A DNA stretch of 64,000 nt from contig NZ_FNVV01000012.1 in NCBI RefSeq assembly GCF_900108345.1, positions 248,001-312,000 of the forward strand, read 5' to 3'. The stretch is from Bacteroides ndongoniae. Its GTDB lineage: Bacteria > Bacteroidota > Bacteroidia > Bacteroidales > Bacteroidaceae. The position numbers and the translations under genes are program-made. Shown here in pieces: positions 9,923-18,656 of the stretch; within the stretch, counting starts at the first letter, position 1; each line of letters opens with the position of its first letter. The notes beneath the pieces are model-generated. The model did not search any database. It saw only the letters and a program-made list of their open reading frames with translations, and was not told where the DNA came from.

Positions 9923-10465
9923 TTATGTAACGCAATATACAACCAGCCCCAATGCCAGCGTATAAACTAACAAAAATATCACTAAAACTTTCATCCAGAA
10001 ATCTGAGAACCAGATACCTTCATTTCGTTTGAGAATTTTGCGTATATTAGATTCATGTTCCGTTAACATTTTCGTCTGTTCGGAACGATGATTCTCCAAC
10101 ATGATTTCCCATGTTTTGACAGACTGGTTTAGGAGTTGTTGGAGTTGGGCAAAATGTTCAGATTTTATAGTTGCTCTAAATTCTGTATTTTGCTCGGCCT
10201 TTACAATAGCATTGCAAATGCCATTAACAATGCTATTGGAGTTACTGATAGCCTTCTTCAACACCACTGAAGCATTACCTTCGGCTTTAATGGCATCCTG
10301 AAGGTCTTGTTGAATTTTCAACAAAGTCTCTTTTATTTCACATATTTCTTTGAGCCTCTTATCGACATCCAGTTTCTCAGTTTCTATTTCATGGTTGATT
10401 TCAGCTTTTTTCAACATATCATCAACGTTTATTGATGGTGTGATTTTTGATTTTCTAATTCCCAT
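9923..10465 (-). CDS. Small coiled-coil protein with C-terminal membrane anchor
   Basis: A protein of 180 residues. The N-terminal two thirds are charged and helical (coiled-coil pattern, Lys/Glu/Asp rich). The C-terminus is one hydrophobic segment (VLVIFLLVYTLALGLVVYCV), making it a probable tail-anchored inner-membrane protein. It follows the relaxase gene in the same direction by about 24 bases, and genes of this kind often close Bacteroides mobilization operons. A role in mobilization, such as helping the relaxosome contact the host conjugation machinery, is inference from position only. No family is recognised with confidence. Confidence 0.6.
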   Translation of the reverse strand: MGIRKSKITPSINVDDMLKKAEINHEIETEKLDVDKRLKEICEIKETLLKIQQDLQDAIKAEGNASVVLKKAISNSNSIVNGICNAIVKAEQNTEFRATIKSEHFAQLQQLLNQSVKTWEIMLENHRSEQTKMLTEHESNIRKILKRNEGIWFSDFWMKVLVIFLLVYTLALGLVVYCVT

Positions 10466-10489
10466 GATTCATATTTCTTGATTGTTAGC

Positions 10490-11701
10490 TTATCTGTGAA
10501 GTCCTTTCTTACGTTTGCACATACAATTTGCCATTCTTGCACAGCGACGTGCCCATTCAAGTTCATCCTCGTCCTTATCTCTTCCCCAACCTCCTGTGTC
10601 AGAGCCGCCTCCACCACTTGATGACGCCATACTTGTAGCAGCATCCAAATATCCGGCAAAAAGCAAAAGAGCCGTATGCTGTATCTCTTCAATCTTTGCA
10701 AATGGATGGGCATCCTCCAAAGAACAATCTTGACGAATGATATTGTCTGCGGCTTCGGGTATCTCCACGTGGAATTTGTGATATTCGTCTGTCATTATAT
10801 CATAATGTTTCATAACCGATTGTGAAATAGTTAAAGGTTGTATAACAGGAGTCCTGTCAGTTGTCCGTACTTGTCGGGAAGTAGGCTCTTTCGATTCAAA
10901 TTTCCTTTTCTGCGAATGAAGTTTTGCCCAAGTAGTTTCTATTTTTGAAGGGGTCAGGTTTCTCCCGATACCCAACACGGACGACTTATAGGTGGAGTTA
11001 CCACGCTTAATGGAATAGCCATAAACTCCGCCTCCATCTTTTTCTTGTAAATGCACTTTATAGCCTCGTTTTTTCAGTTCTGTTTCATACTGCTGCCAGC
11101 TGAATTTTTCCATAGAGCGAAGTATCTCTATACAGATGTTTGAAATTTCCTGCCTATGATGTATGCCTATTTCTTTAGACTGTATCCAGCCTCGTTTCTC
11201 GTTGATGATGTTCGCAGCCAGAACAGCCCTCTCGCCAATCTTATGGCTATCATTGATTTTTCCGTCCATATCCACACGATTGGCATCAATGTGTAGGTGG
11301 AGAATTCCACTTTTGGAATCCCGGTGTAGAGCTACGATGTATTGAGAGTTCTTGAGGTTGGTATGCTGTGAAGAAGCCCTCTTGGTCTTACCAGAGAGAT
11401 CTATGGAATCAAATACGCGGGTGAACTCATTTGACAAACGTAACCAATCGTCCATTGTCCATTCCCGGCTTTCTTCCTCGGATGGGGAAATTTCGATTCT
11501 TATCACGTTCCTGCCAAGCGGTCTGCCCTTATTGATTTTCTCAGCATATTTTTTTTGAACAAGCATCATTCGCCCATACATTGCTTCCGGAGAAATATTA
11601 TCTGGAAGGAGATTGGCTTTTACTATATCCGCTTTCTCTTTGTTGACGGAATATCTTATGGCATTCGCTCCATGTGATATGGTAGAGGCCTTTGCTATCA
11701 T
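10490..11701 (-). CDS. Relaxase / mobilization nuclease (MobB type)
   Basis: A protein of 403 residues of the Relaxase (PF03432-like) family common on Bacteroides mobilizable elements. The metal-binding signature GILHLHIDANRVD is at about residues 132-144 (His135, His137, with His126 upstream); a catalytic Tyr should lie near the N-terminus (Tyr17 or Tyr42 are candidates). The C-terminal ~130 residues are low-complexity and charged, with a Gly/Ser-rich patch. The enzyme would nick oriT on one strand and lead it into a recipient through a co-resident conjugation system; no transfer apparatus is encoded here. It follows the MobC-like gene by 14 bases, forming one minus-strand operon. Confidence 0.85.
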   Translation of the reverse strand: MIAKASTISHGANAIRYSVNKEKADIVKANLLPDNISPEAMYGRMMLVQKKYAEKINKGRPLGRNVIRIEISPSEEESREWTMDDWLRLSNEFTRVFDSIDLSGKTKRASSQHTNLKNSQYIVALHRDSKSGILHLHIDANRVDMDGKINDSHKIGERAVLAANIINEKRGWIQSKEIGIHHRQEISNICIEILRSMEKFSWQQYETELKKRGYKVHLQEKDGGGVYGYSIKRGNSTYKSSVLGIGRNLTPSKIETTWAKLHSQKRKFESKEPTSRQVRTTDRTPVIQPLTISQSVMKHYDIMTDEYHKFHVEIPEAADNIIRQDCSLEDAHPFAKIEEIQHTALLLFAGYLDAATSMASSSGGGGSDTGGWGRDKDEDELEWARRCARMANCMCKRKKGLHR

Positions 11702-11715
11702 AATGGGTAAGTAAA

Positions 11716-12117
11716 TTATTCGGTAAGGTAATTTTCTATCTGGTTCCAGCGATTAATTAGTTGCGTTGCTGCTATCATCCATTGTTCCACAAACCTGGTA
11801 TCACTAAAATACATGGCTCGTTTATCTGCTTGTATGGACTTAACGGCTGCTGCAATACGGATAAGGTCACCCCTTGCATCTGCCAAACTACATAGGGCTT
11901 CTATTTCACGCTCTGACAGTCGTTGTCGTGGATGCTGCCCCAAAGCTGTACGGCGTATGTAGTCACTTATGGACAAGCCGCAGGTTTTGGCTAATTCTGT
12001 GGCTTGGAAATATTCCTTCTCTGTTACACGAGCTTCAAGCCGCAGGCTACGTCTTATAATTTTCTTGGCATTTTTGCTATTCTCTTCATTGGTATTATTA
12101 TCGATTTTCTTTTTCAT
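11716..12117 (-). CDS. Relaxosome accessory protein (MobC/MobA-like)
   Basis: A protein of 133 residues: a basic, Lys/Asn-rich N-terminus, then RLEARVTEKEYFQATELAKTCGLS and SDYIRRTAL, the ribbon-helix-helix pattern of plasmid mobilization MobC-type proteins. A helical C-terminal half follows. Such proteins bind oriT and help the relaxase nick. It is the first gene of the minus-strand mob operon and faces the 446-base non-coding region that holds the oriT candidate, the expected layout. Confidence 0.8.
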   Translation of the reverse strand: MKKKIDNNTNEENSKNAKKIIRRSLRLEARVTEKEYFQATELAKTCGLSISDYIRRTALGQHPRQRLSEREIEALCSLADARGDLIRIAAAVKSIQADKRAMYFSDTRFVEQWMIAATQLINRWNQIENYLTE

Positions 12118-12164
12118 GTTTTATTATACATTTATAAGTGGTCTTTAATTTAAAAGGTACAACA

Positions 12165-12236
12165 CGGTGGGAGCTTGCGACCACCGAAAAATGCCTATGT
12201 AGTACGAATGAGCTTAACGAATTTGTGCGACATAGG
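12165..12236. other. Candidate oriT with two hairpins
   Basis: The gap 12118-12563 upstream of the MobC-like gene contains two adjacent inverted repeats: CGGTGG (12165-12170) with CCACCG (12181-12186), and CCTATGT (12194-12200) with ACATAGG (12230-12236). Hairpins next to a nic site directly upstream of mobC/relaxase genes are typical of oriT. The rest of the gap is A+T-rich. It contains a TACTTTTG sequence on the minus strand (12433-12440) that could be a -7 box, and otherwise nothing I can assign. The nic site itself cannot be placed. Confidence 0.45.
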
Positions 12237-12563
12237 AACTTCTTGCAATACCACACATAATCGCTTTGGACACGTTACGTTTTAGATATTGCTATACTTG
12301 ACATTTACTCTAAATATTTTTCACTGAATTTTTCCTCTGCTATAGTTTGTGGTAAAACAGAAGCATAATAATAACAAACAATAGGGTAAAAAAACTACCT
12401 TATCAAGACTGTAGGTATTACTTGTGTCAATACAAAAGTATACCATTACAAAGTTTTGTATCTATATTCGTTTTATGCCATTCTTGATTCTTATAGTTGA
12501 GAAAATCTTCTTCAATATGGCTATCCAAATTTACTATGGAACACAGACAAAATACTAACCGTA

Positions 12564-12980
12564 TCATTTAACTGACTTTACAGGCATATCGTCAGGTCTG
12601 TCTTTTAAACGGATATAGAAAGGATTGTCAATTCGGTTGCCGTCCTGCATCCATGCCGATATACATTTCAGCGTATGGATGCTTGTTCGGTTGCTTTGTG
12701 TAGATGTGACAATTCCTAACTGGTTCATCTTGTCAAGTACACGGGATACAGTTTTTTTATCATAGCCCAATTTGCTGGACAATTCTACCTCCGAAAGGAC
12801 GGCTTGTCCCACTTGCAAGGTCGTAGAGAAGCCTTTTATGGCATACTTGGTTTCTTTCAATACTGCCTTTTCAATAAGGCGGTGCAGAATCTTCATACGG
12901 TCAATGCCGTATTTACTTTCTGACAGATACGTAAGCTGCTCTGACGAAAGTACTATACAATAGTTCAAATTTGATTTCAT
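12564..12980 (-). CDS. Winged-helix DNA-binding protein
   Basis: A protein of 138 residues. The central part reads as a winged helix (VLSEVELSSKLGYDKKTVSRVLDKMNQLGIV, with SELSSKLGYDKKTVSRVL as the recognition region). A hydrophilic tail follows. Similar small proteins occur beside the mob genes of Bacteroides mobilizable elements, where they could be transcriptional regulators or replication/excision factors. It is a lone minus-strand gene, about 50 bases after the next unknown gene. Specific function unknown. Confidence 0.6.
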   Translation of the reverse strand: MKSNLNYCIVLSSEQLTYLSESKYGIDRMKILHRLIEKAVLKETKYAIKGFSTTLQVGQAVLSEVELSSKLGYDKKTVSRVLDKMNQLGIVTSTQSNRTSIHTLKCISAWMQDGNRIDNPFYIRLKDRPDDMPVKSVK

Positions 12981-13030
12981 CGTCTGTTTATTTGAAGATC
13001 TTTTATAAATAGTGCAGCCAAAAGAGAAAG

Positions 13031-13378
13031 TTAACGGTGCATTCCATAACCTCTATCTGGCATATAATATTCCTTGTCGTAGGCTATATGGTCAAGTACA
13101 TTTTGCAGCTTATCAAGTTGGTAGTTATCCAAAACAGGAATAGCAGCAATCGTGATTTTCTGTGAAGCGATACGGCGGTGTTCACAATTCTTTTCTGACA
13201 TACTGCCATCTCCGTCAGCATAAACACTCCGTAGATAATCGTTCACAGCTTCGGTTTGTACCTTGCTTGGATATGCTGCAGAATAATTGTCTTGAATATA
13301 CTCCACCATATGGCTGACCGCATTTGCCAGTAGTGGTTCATACTTTTGTATTTGCTTGATTAGCTCTTCCTTTTTCAT
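13031..13378 (-). CDS. Conserved small protein of unknown function
   Basis: A protein of 115 residues, predicted helical and mildly acidic, with no signal peptide, membrane segment or motif that I recognise. It lies between the VapE-type gene (145-base gap) and the winged-helix gene (50-base gap), all on the minus strand. The codon use looks like its neighbours and ATG starts the frame cleanly, which supports a real gene. Its place in the replication module suggests, but does not show, a role in replication or its control. Confidence 0.55.
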   Translation of the reverse strand: MKKEELIKQIQKYEPLLANAVSHMVEYIQDNYSAAYPSKVQTEAVNDYLRSVYADGDGSMSEKNCEHRRIASQKITIAAIPVLDNYQLDKLQNVLDHIAYDKEYYMPDRGYGMHR

Positions 13379-13523
13379 ACAGTCAATTCATTTTGTCCCA
13401 TGTCCCATGCATATCTTATAACTTTCTTTTTATCTAATTTTTGTTTTTATTATTTTTTTAGGGAAAAAGGGACAAAGGGACATGATATTTGTCTTTTCCC
13501 TTAATTTGAATGGTAAATTCTGT

Positions 13524-14891
13524 TCACAATAATAATGTTGAACTGGCTTCTTCGCCTGGTGTATCTACTCTCACCCAAGGATGCTTTGTCCGTCCTGTCT
13601 TGTCGCAGTATGCAGGGTGCAGCCCTTTGACCTTCTCCTGATCACTCCGTTTCCAGTTAGGAATCATAGACATCAGGCGATTAATATATTGCGATGTGTA
13701 TTTAGACGGATTGCGTCTGACTATATCATTGGGTAGTTCCTCTATAATCTGCCGGGCACAAACCATATTGAGTGTGGTCATTTTGAAGTTGGAATCTGGG
13801 TATGCTCCTTTTTGATAAGCCAATCGGTTAGGAATAGTCCAACTTGCATATTGGATGGGGATTTCACGCTCCAAATACATTTCCAAATCTTCCATGATGG
13901 GGTCAACAAGAATGTTGGAATGTTGCCCCTGTACCTCATTTGCTTTGATTTCTAAATCTGGTGTTAAGTAAAGTTTCATTCCTTGTCGATAATAGACGTA
14001 TGCTTCTGCCCAAAGTTGAGGAACAGTACGTTGTAAAATATCCAACCATTCTGATACATGACCGTTACCTTTGACCGGGATTATCCACCAGCGACGGTTT
14101 CCATTGTCACCTTGCAGGAAATTTGTTTCATTAGTAGTAGCTGCAAAGACATTGTGCCGCATAAATTCCACTACCTTATGTCCGTATGCAGGACGCATAA
14201 AGTCACTACAGCGGCTCAGAAAAGCTTTGGCTGCCTCTGCGTCATTTGCCCGTTTTAAACCGTTCAACTCACTTATTTCTATAATCCAACCATTGGTTAT
14301 GGTTTCTACCTTCTCCTTGTCACCACTGGCAAAAGAGAACGAATCGTTGAACCACTTTCCACTGATGGTTTTGAAAAAGGTGCTTTTTCCGATGCCTTGG
14401 GGACCAGGCAGAGTCAATACGTTGTCAAACTTACAACCGGGAGTAAAAACCCGGGCAACAGCCGCTACGAACCATAACTTTGTTTGTTCCCTTACTAGTG
14501 GGGTATCTTCCGCTCCTAAATAATCAATAATAGTTGTGGCTATACGAGGTTGTCCATCCCATATTTCTTGGGTGATAAAATCCTGTACAGGATTAAAACC
14601 ACGTTCCAAAGAGGTTGTTTTTAATATTTCAAATACCTTATTCTGCGTCAGATATAATTTGTATGTCCTTTCCAGATAGTCTTGTATCTTTCCAACTGAC
14701 TCTTCATCAATTTTATTGCCATTGACATTATGGAATAAAGAACAGAAACATATATCATCCTGAGAAAAGGTATCGTACTTTATCATGCTCAAGTTTTCAT
14801 CCGATGTAAAGATGAGCCTATAATTGCTTATGGAGCGGAAAAGATTCCCGTAGCTGTCTGTTGCCAGCTGCTGTTTCCAATTCTCTTCCAT
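13524..14891 (-). CDS. VapE-family primase/helicase-like protein
   Basis: A protein of 455 residues matching the virulence-associated E (PF05272-like) superfamily-3-type helicase domain. It has Walker A GPQGIGKST at about residues 163-171, a Walker B-like WIIEISELNGL at about 197-207, and sensor stretch VFAATTNETNFL followed by NGNRRWWIIPV. No separate primase domain is visible in front of the helicase. These proteins drive replication of phage satellites and mobilizable islands. It overlaps no gene, and the DUF3853 gene ends 5 bases before its start, so the pair is likely co-transcribed. It suggests the element can replicate after excision. Confidence 0.82.
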   Translation of the reverse strand: MEENWKQQLATDSYGNLFRSISNYRLIFTSDENLSMIKYDTFSQDDICFCSLFHNVNGNKIDEESVGKIQDYLERTYKLYLTQNKVFEILKTTSLERGFNPVQDFITQEIWDGQPRIATTIIDYLGAEDTPLVREQTKLWFVAAVARVFTPGCKFDNVLTLPGPQGIGKSTFFKTISGKWFNDSFSFASGDKEKVETITNGWIIEISELNGLKRANDAEAAKAFLSRCSDFMRPAYGHKVVEFMRHNVFAATTNETNFLQGDNGNRRWWIIPVKGNGHVSEWLDILQRTVPQLWAEAYVYYRQGMKLYLTPDLEIKANEVQGQHSNILVDPIMEDLEMYLEREIPIQYASWTIPNRLAYQKGAYPDSNFKMTTLNMVCARQIIEELPNDIVRRNPSKYTSQYINRLMSMIPNWKRSDQEKVKGLHPAYCDKTGRTKHPWVRVDTPGEEASSTLLL

Positions 14892-14896
14892 ACTGT

Positions 14897-15214
14897 TTAC
14901 TCTTTAATATGGATACCACCTGATTCCTTTGCCAGCGATAATGCAAGGTCTGCATCCACTACAATTTTTCGTCCTATCTGTGTGATAGCCTTGTCGATTA
15001 TACCGCTCTTCTTAATGCGATTAGCCGTAGGTACACTACATCCAAACACACGGGCAATACCCTCTATTCCATAGTAGTTGCCTTTTGGAGCTATTAGGGA
15101 TGTAGCTTTTTCTGTGGACTCTACACTTTTTGTAATTAGAAAACAAAGTTCCTCGCCGGTCATCATAGCGATGGGCTTTGGGAGCAACTGGTTTAGATTG
15201 AATTTTTCTTCCAT
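14897..15214 (-). CDS. DUF3853-family small protein
   Basis: A protein of 105 residues with the DUF3853 pattern: a short N-terminal helix, then YGIEGIARVFGCSVPTANRIKKSG, a helix-turn-helix resembling excisionase/MerR-type HTH, followed by IDKAITQIGRKIVVDADLALSLAKES. Such proteins are frequent between integrase and primase genes of Bacteroides mobile elements and may act as excisionases or replication regulators. It starts just after an intergenic region with an inverted repeat that could be its operator. Confidence 0.75.
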   Translation of the reverse strand: MEEKFNLNQLLPKPIAMMTGEELCFLITKSVESTEKATSLIAPKGNYYGIEGIARVFGCSVPTANRIKKSGIIDKAITQIGRKIVVDADLALSLAKESGGIHIKE

Positions 15215-15310
15215 ACCTTTATTTGTTTAGTTAATGAATACTTTAAGCCTCGGTTTAACTCTGTGAAACCGATTTCACAAGCAAAGGTATTGTATGAAAC
15301 TCAGCGTATT

Positions 15311-15343
15311 GGTCGGCTTATTTATACCTTAATATAACCGACC
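15311..15343. promoter_or_regulatory. Inverted repeat upstream of DUF3853 gene
   Basis: GGTCGG (15311-15316) is mirrored by CCGACC (15338-15343) around an A+T-rich 21-base centre, in the 180-base gap upstream of the minus-strand DUF3853-vapE pair. A position just upstream of a small HTH protein suggests an operator or promoter-overlapping site. The rest of the gap also holds CGGTTT/AAACCG-type short dyads. No -7 box is clear. Confidence 0.35.
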
Positions 15344-15370
15344 GGTTTACAACAGATATTTACAGAAAGT

Positions 15371-15407
15371 AAAAACGGATAGCTGGATTTCCCAACTATC
15401 CGTTTTT
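15371..15407 (-). terminator. Rho-independent terminator after the 416-residue gene
   Basis: A 12-bp inverted repeat AAAAACGGATAG (15371-15382) and CTATCCGTTTTT (15396-15407) with a 13-base loop. Read on the minus strand it begins at the stop codon of the gene ending at 15396 and ends in a T run, so it should terminate the integrase/unknown transcript before the DUF3853 promoter. Confidence 0.7.
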
Positions 15408-16646
15408 GATAAAATAATCTGTCCATCGGTCTATTATCCGTTTTGCTTTGATATAACTGTTTCCTCTTTGAGGTGAATTCAATGTAATGTCTTTGATTTC
15501 ACCATATCTTTTCTGTGGTATGTCATGTCCGTAATGTCGCTGGTAGAATTGTTCAATGGCACGATGAAATGTCATGTATCTTATAGAAGCTTTCATTCTT
15601 CCAGCTTTTACCAGAGCTTTCAATAAATAGGCAAGACTTATATCCTCGGTATTCTCTTCAAGAAAAGAGTAAATGCCTTGTTTGATAAGTTCCTTATCTC
15701 CAATAAGGATGTCATCCAATGATTGTATTACTTTTCTGTTCCCACGTTTACCTTTCACTTTTCGCAAGGCAAACATAACTTCTTTCCAAATATCCGGATT
15801 ACATACTTCAGCCGTTGCTTCCCATTCGGCTTTACTTTCAGTTCCTATCTCTATGCTTTTATTAACAAGCAAAGCAATACACGATTTTATTAGAAGCATA
15901 TCTCCATTATCAACTTCTTCACTACTCAACAGACGGTCAAGTAACTTAGCCATACGTGAAAGGCCGTGGTCAAATATTACGAAATAGTACATACAATAAC
16001 TTAAGGCCTCCTTTTTCTCTATCACATAATCGTACAGGTTAGCCACAAACTCTCCAACAAACACGGCGTGGGATAGGACGATGATTTGGGAAATGTACGT
16101 CAAGAACTGATACACCATTTTTCTTTCAAGATTGCTTAACAGATAGCATCCTTTGTTGTTTCTCATTAGTACATCCAACTGCCCAGTCAAATAGGCTTTC
16201 GTTTCCTGTGGCAAACGACTCCAAATTTCAAGAGGTGTTTTGGAATGAACCATAAGTAATTCTGATTTTGGGGATGTGAGTAGCTCTACCGTAGCCGTTT
16301 TTATGTTTATGCCTATCCATAACCGTTTGTTGGTAATACATTGGGCTATAATATCTGTATACTTACCGGCCCATTGTTGATTGGCTATATTCTGTACATT
16401 TTTGCCGTTTCCGTTTATAAGTTCAGAAAGCCAGTTATATAACAGCAAAGCTTCTGACGGTGTACATTCCCGCATCATCTGATACATATCTGTCAAAACA
16501 GATAAGTTACCCTTTCCAACAGCATCCATGCGTTTACAGAAATTGGCATACAATTCTTCGTTGGCGGATTTCCAAGTACGAATAGCCATATCAGCACAAT
16601 CCTTTCTAGTAAAATAGTCCCTTATTCTCTCTATGAAATGAATCAT
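15396..16646 (-). CDS. Large unknown protein linked to the integrase
   Basis: A protein of 416 residues, helical, without signal peptide or clear enzymatic motif. A hydrophobic stretch (FLTYISQIIVLSHAVFVGEFVANLYDYVI, about 190-220) looks buried rather than membrane-spanning. The C-terminal ~70 residues (FHRAIEQFYQRHYG, QKRYGEIKDIT) resemble the end of proteins labelled DUF6043 in Bacteroides elements; that match is from memory and weak. It ends 13 bases before the start of... more precisely it begins 13 bases after the integrase stop on the minus strand, so the two are probably one transcript. Possible roles are recombination accessory or immunity. Confidence 0.55.
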   Translation of the reverse strand: MIHFIERIRDYFTRKDCADMAIRTWKSANEELYANFCKRMDAVGKGNLSVLTDMYQMMRECTPSEALLLYNWLSELINGNGKNVQNIANQQWAGKYTDIIAQCITNKRLWIGINIKTATVELLTSPKSELLMVHSKTPLEIWSRLPQETKAYLTGQLDVLMRNNKGCYLLSNLERKMVYQFLTYISQIIVLSHAVFVGEFVANLYDYVIEKKEALSYCMYYFVIFDHGLSRMAKLLDRLLSSEEVDNGDMLLIKSCIALLVNKSIEIGTESKAEWEATAEVCNPDIWKEVMFALRKVKGKRGNRKVIQSLDDILIGDKELIKQGIYSFLEENTEDISLAYLLKALVKAGRMKASIRYMTFHRAIEQFYQRHYGHDIPQKRYGEIKDITLNSPQRGNSYIKAKRIIDRWTDYFIKNG

Positions 16647-16659
16647 CCTTAAAATCGTA

Positions 16660-18162
16660 TTATAGTCGTTTAAACAATTTGGATAAATCCTCAGTGGACA
16701 TACTCGTCAGTTTTGCCAATAACAAATCTCTTTCAGAAGTTTTTGTCAAATTCAACAGCTTTGAGTTATTTCCCATCTGAATTTCAAGTGGATAGTGCTC
16801 AATGTATATTTGAGTGATTGCATGATCAGAAGAAGCGTGTCCCATGCTTTCAGAAATATAATCCATATCTACTCCGGCATTATGTAGGTTCGTGGCAAAC
16901 GAATGACGGCACCATGTACCAGACGGACAGATGGATTTATCCCAATTCAGTGCTTCGTGACATATTTTGATGATACGGTCTTTCACATTAGAGTTTTCCT
17001 GCATTGTATATTTGCGACGCAGTTCTTCTGTTTCAGCTCCTTTTAATATGTGGGGAAAGACCAAACCGCCTCGGGTCGGAGGTGCAGCCACTTCATCTAA
17101 AATATATTGTAAAGGAGGTATGATAGGAACGATTACTTCGGAACCATCAGTACTTCTTCGGGAAGTTTTCTTACGGTTGAAGCGGAAAGCTTTGCCATGT
17201 GTCTGATAATAATAATTATCGTAAGTCAATCGCCCTGCATCTGCCATATTGAACCCATTACACAAATACTGGGCAAGAAACAATCCTAATGAGTAGTGAG
17301 CGCGTTTGGTATATTCTTCTGACCAATATTCGGGATATTTCTTGGATACAAAGAGGTTATATAGTTCTGTCATTTGATTAACATTCAGGAAACTTTGTTT
17401 GCGTTTTGCACTCTTAGGAATACTTACAAGCCCTTTCTCCTTCTTGTTAGAGAAAGGATAAGGAACATCTTTGAGATAGCCTTCATGTACACACTTATTC
17501 CATACGGCACGACAACAGCGTAAATATATGCCTGCGGTAGTATCACTGATTTTTCCTATTATCTTCCCATTCTCATCTTTTACTCCATTATGCATTCCGT
17601 CCTTCCACTTCTGAATTTCTGCTGCACTAATGCAAAATCCTTTAATCATATTTGGTCCGAGTATCTTTCTTAATGATTTGAGTGCGCACTCATAACTCTC
17701 TGCTGTAGTAAAGCGTGCACCATCATCGTCTGTTCGTAATCCACTAATGATTTCTTCCCATATGCCAATAAAAGATTGTGGTTTATTTGTTTCTTCATTG
17801 GATGTTGCGACTTCTTCTCCCATGATACATTGACGTACCATTTCAAATGTCAGGATACCACCTTTATTCAGGTTCATCAGAATTTCTTTGTATTTGGGAA
17901 TAAGGGTATCTTTCCACTCTTTTTGAAGTTTATAATTATCGCTTCTGCTTTTTACGGCATTACAAATATCGGAAAATTCTTTCGCTGTATAAGATCCACC
18001 AACAGGGTAGTAAAATGCTTTACGTTCTAATGTAAAACGAACAGATAGGGGATATTCACTTGACTTTCTTCTATTAGTTCGAATATCAAGGGCAAGTGAA
18101 ACTGTACAACCACGTTCTTTGAATAAAGACAAAGATTTTGTTAATTTTTCCATTGCATTCAT
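16660..18162 (-). CDS. Tyrosine site-specific integrase
   Basis: A protein of 500 residues with the Bacteroides integrase layout: N-terminal arm-binding region, SAM-like core-binding domain (about 125-230), then the catalytic domain. In the catalytic domain I see the beta-hairpin Lys region (RKKTSRR, about 330-336), box II WCRHSFATNLHNAG (Arg419), GHAS (His442) and the nucleophile Tyr453 in QIYIEHY. Two usual catalytic positions differ: the first Arg box reads NGFNMADAGRL with no Arg, and the His normally three residues before Arg419 is Thr. Loss of the first Arg is known in the CTnDOT integrase family. The gene lies at the right end near the tRNA fragment, which fits an element integrase. 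Confidence 0.88.
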   Translation of the reverse strand: MNAMEKLTKSLSLFKERGCTVSLALDIRTNRRKSSEYPLSVRFTLERKAFYYPVGGSYTAKEFSDICNAVKSRSDNYKLQKEWKDTLIPKYKEILMNLNKGGILTFEMVRQCIMGEEVATSNEETNKPQSFIGIWEEIISGLRTDDDGARFTTAESYECALKSLRKILGPNMIKGFCISAAEIQKWKDGMHNGVKDENGKIIGKISDTTAGIYLRCCRAVWNKCVHEGYLKDVPYPFSNKKEKGLVSIPKSAKRKQSFLNVNQMTELYNLFVSKKYPEYWSEEYTKRAHYSLGLFLAQYLCNGFNMADAGRLTYDNYYYQTHGKAFRFNRKKTSRRSTDGSEVIVPIIPPLQYILDEVAAPPTRGGLVFPHILKGAETEELRRKYTMQENSNVKDRIIKICHEALNWDKSICPSGTWCRHSFATNLHNAGVDMDYISESMGHASSDHAITQIYIEHYPLEIQMGNNSKLLNLTKTSERDLLLAKLTSMSTEDLSKLFKRL

Positions 18163-18228
18163 TGTTTATGTTCAACATAACCTCTGAATACAGACGCTTT
18201 GCGATGTGAGGTATACATACACAAAACA

Positions 18229-18510
18229 CTGCATATAACCACATAATTCTTATCCTTAATTGGATAAAAATATTGTTGTTATATGCAGCGGTGCAATCTC
18301 GTTGTCTCTTGTCGCTGACTGGTAACCGGGCTTATGCTAATCGGTCTCAACCCCTAGAGCAACTCTCGCGTTTCGTTGATATTAAAGTACCCTCCGACTG
18401 GTACTTCCTCTACGCTTCGATTCATCGGAATGGAATAACCCTCCCACGATGGTTAGGCAAACTCACTTTTCCATATTTCAGGAAAGAGCACTTTATAGTC
18501 ATGGTTTGCC
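18229..18510. other. Chain of hairpins between integrase and attachment site
   Basis: In the 1.04-kb gap 18163-19198, this stretch has a run of inverted repeats: CTGCATATAAC (18229-18239) with GTTATATGCAG (18278-18288), enclosing TTATCC/GGATAA (18250-18267); ACCG...CGGT around 18325-18345; AGAG/CTCT around 18356-18366; AAGTACC (18385-18391) with GGTACTT (18400-18406); TAACC (18436-18440) with GGTTA (18451-18455); and GGCAAAC (18456-18462) with GTTTGCC (18504-18510). The core is clearly richer in G+C than the A+T-rich flanks. This suggests a structured RNA or a DNA region with ordered binding sites. I find no supported protein in it and no reverse transcriptase nearby. Confidence 0.4.
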
Positions 18511-18656
18511 TTATATATAGTGTGACAAAGTTAATGAATTATCTTCATATTTTGAAATAACTGATTAAAAACTAAATATCATAGATACTATTTAACTTTT
18601 ATATTCGTACATAATACTACTATCATACTATATTAGAATGTTTTTTTCGCTATTTT

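Noticed and set aside
9923..12117. Complete conjugation system
   Set aside because: Only relaxase, a MobC-like protein and a small anchored protein are seen; no coupling protein or mating-pair genes.
18229..18510. Retron or DRT-type non-coding RNA
   Set aside because: No reverse transcriptase gene is present in the window next to the structured region.
18273..18560. A 95-codon open frame between integrase and tRNA fragment
   Set aside because: It runs across the hairpins, has no domain or start signal, and its composition does not look coding; the structure explains the region better.
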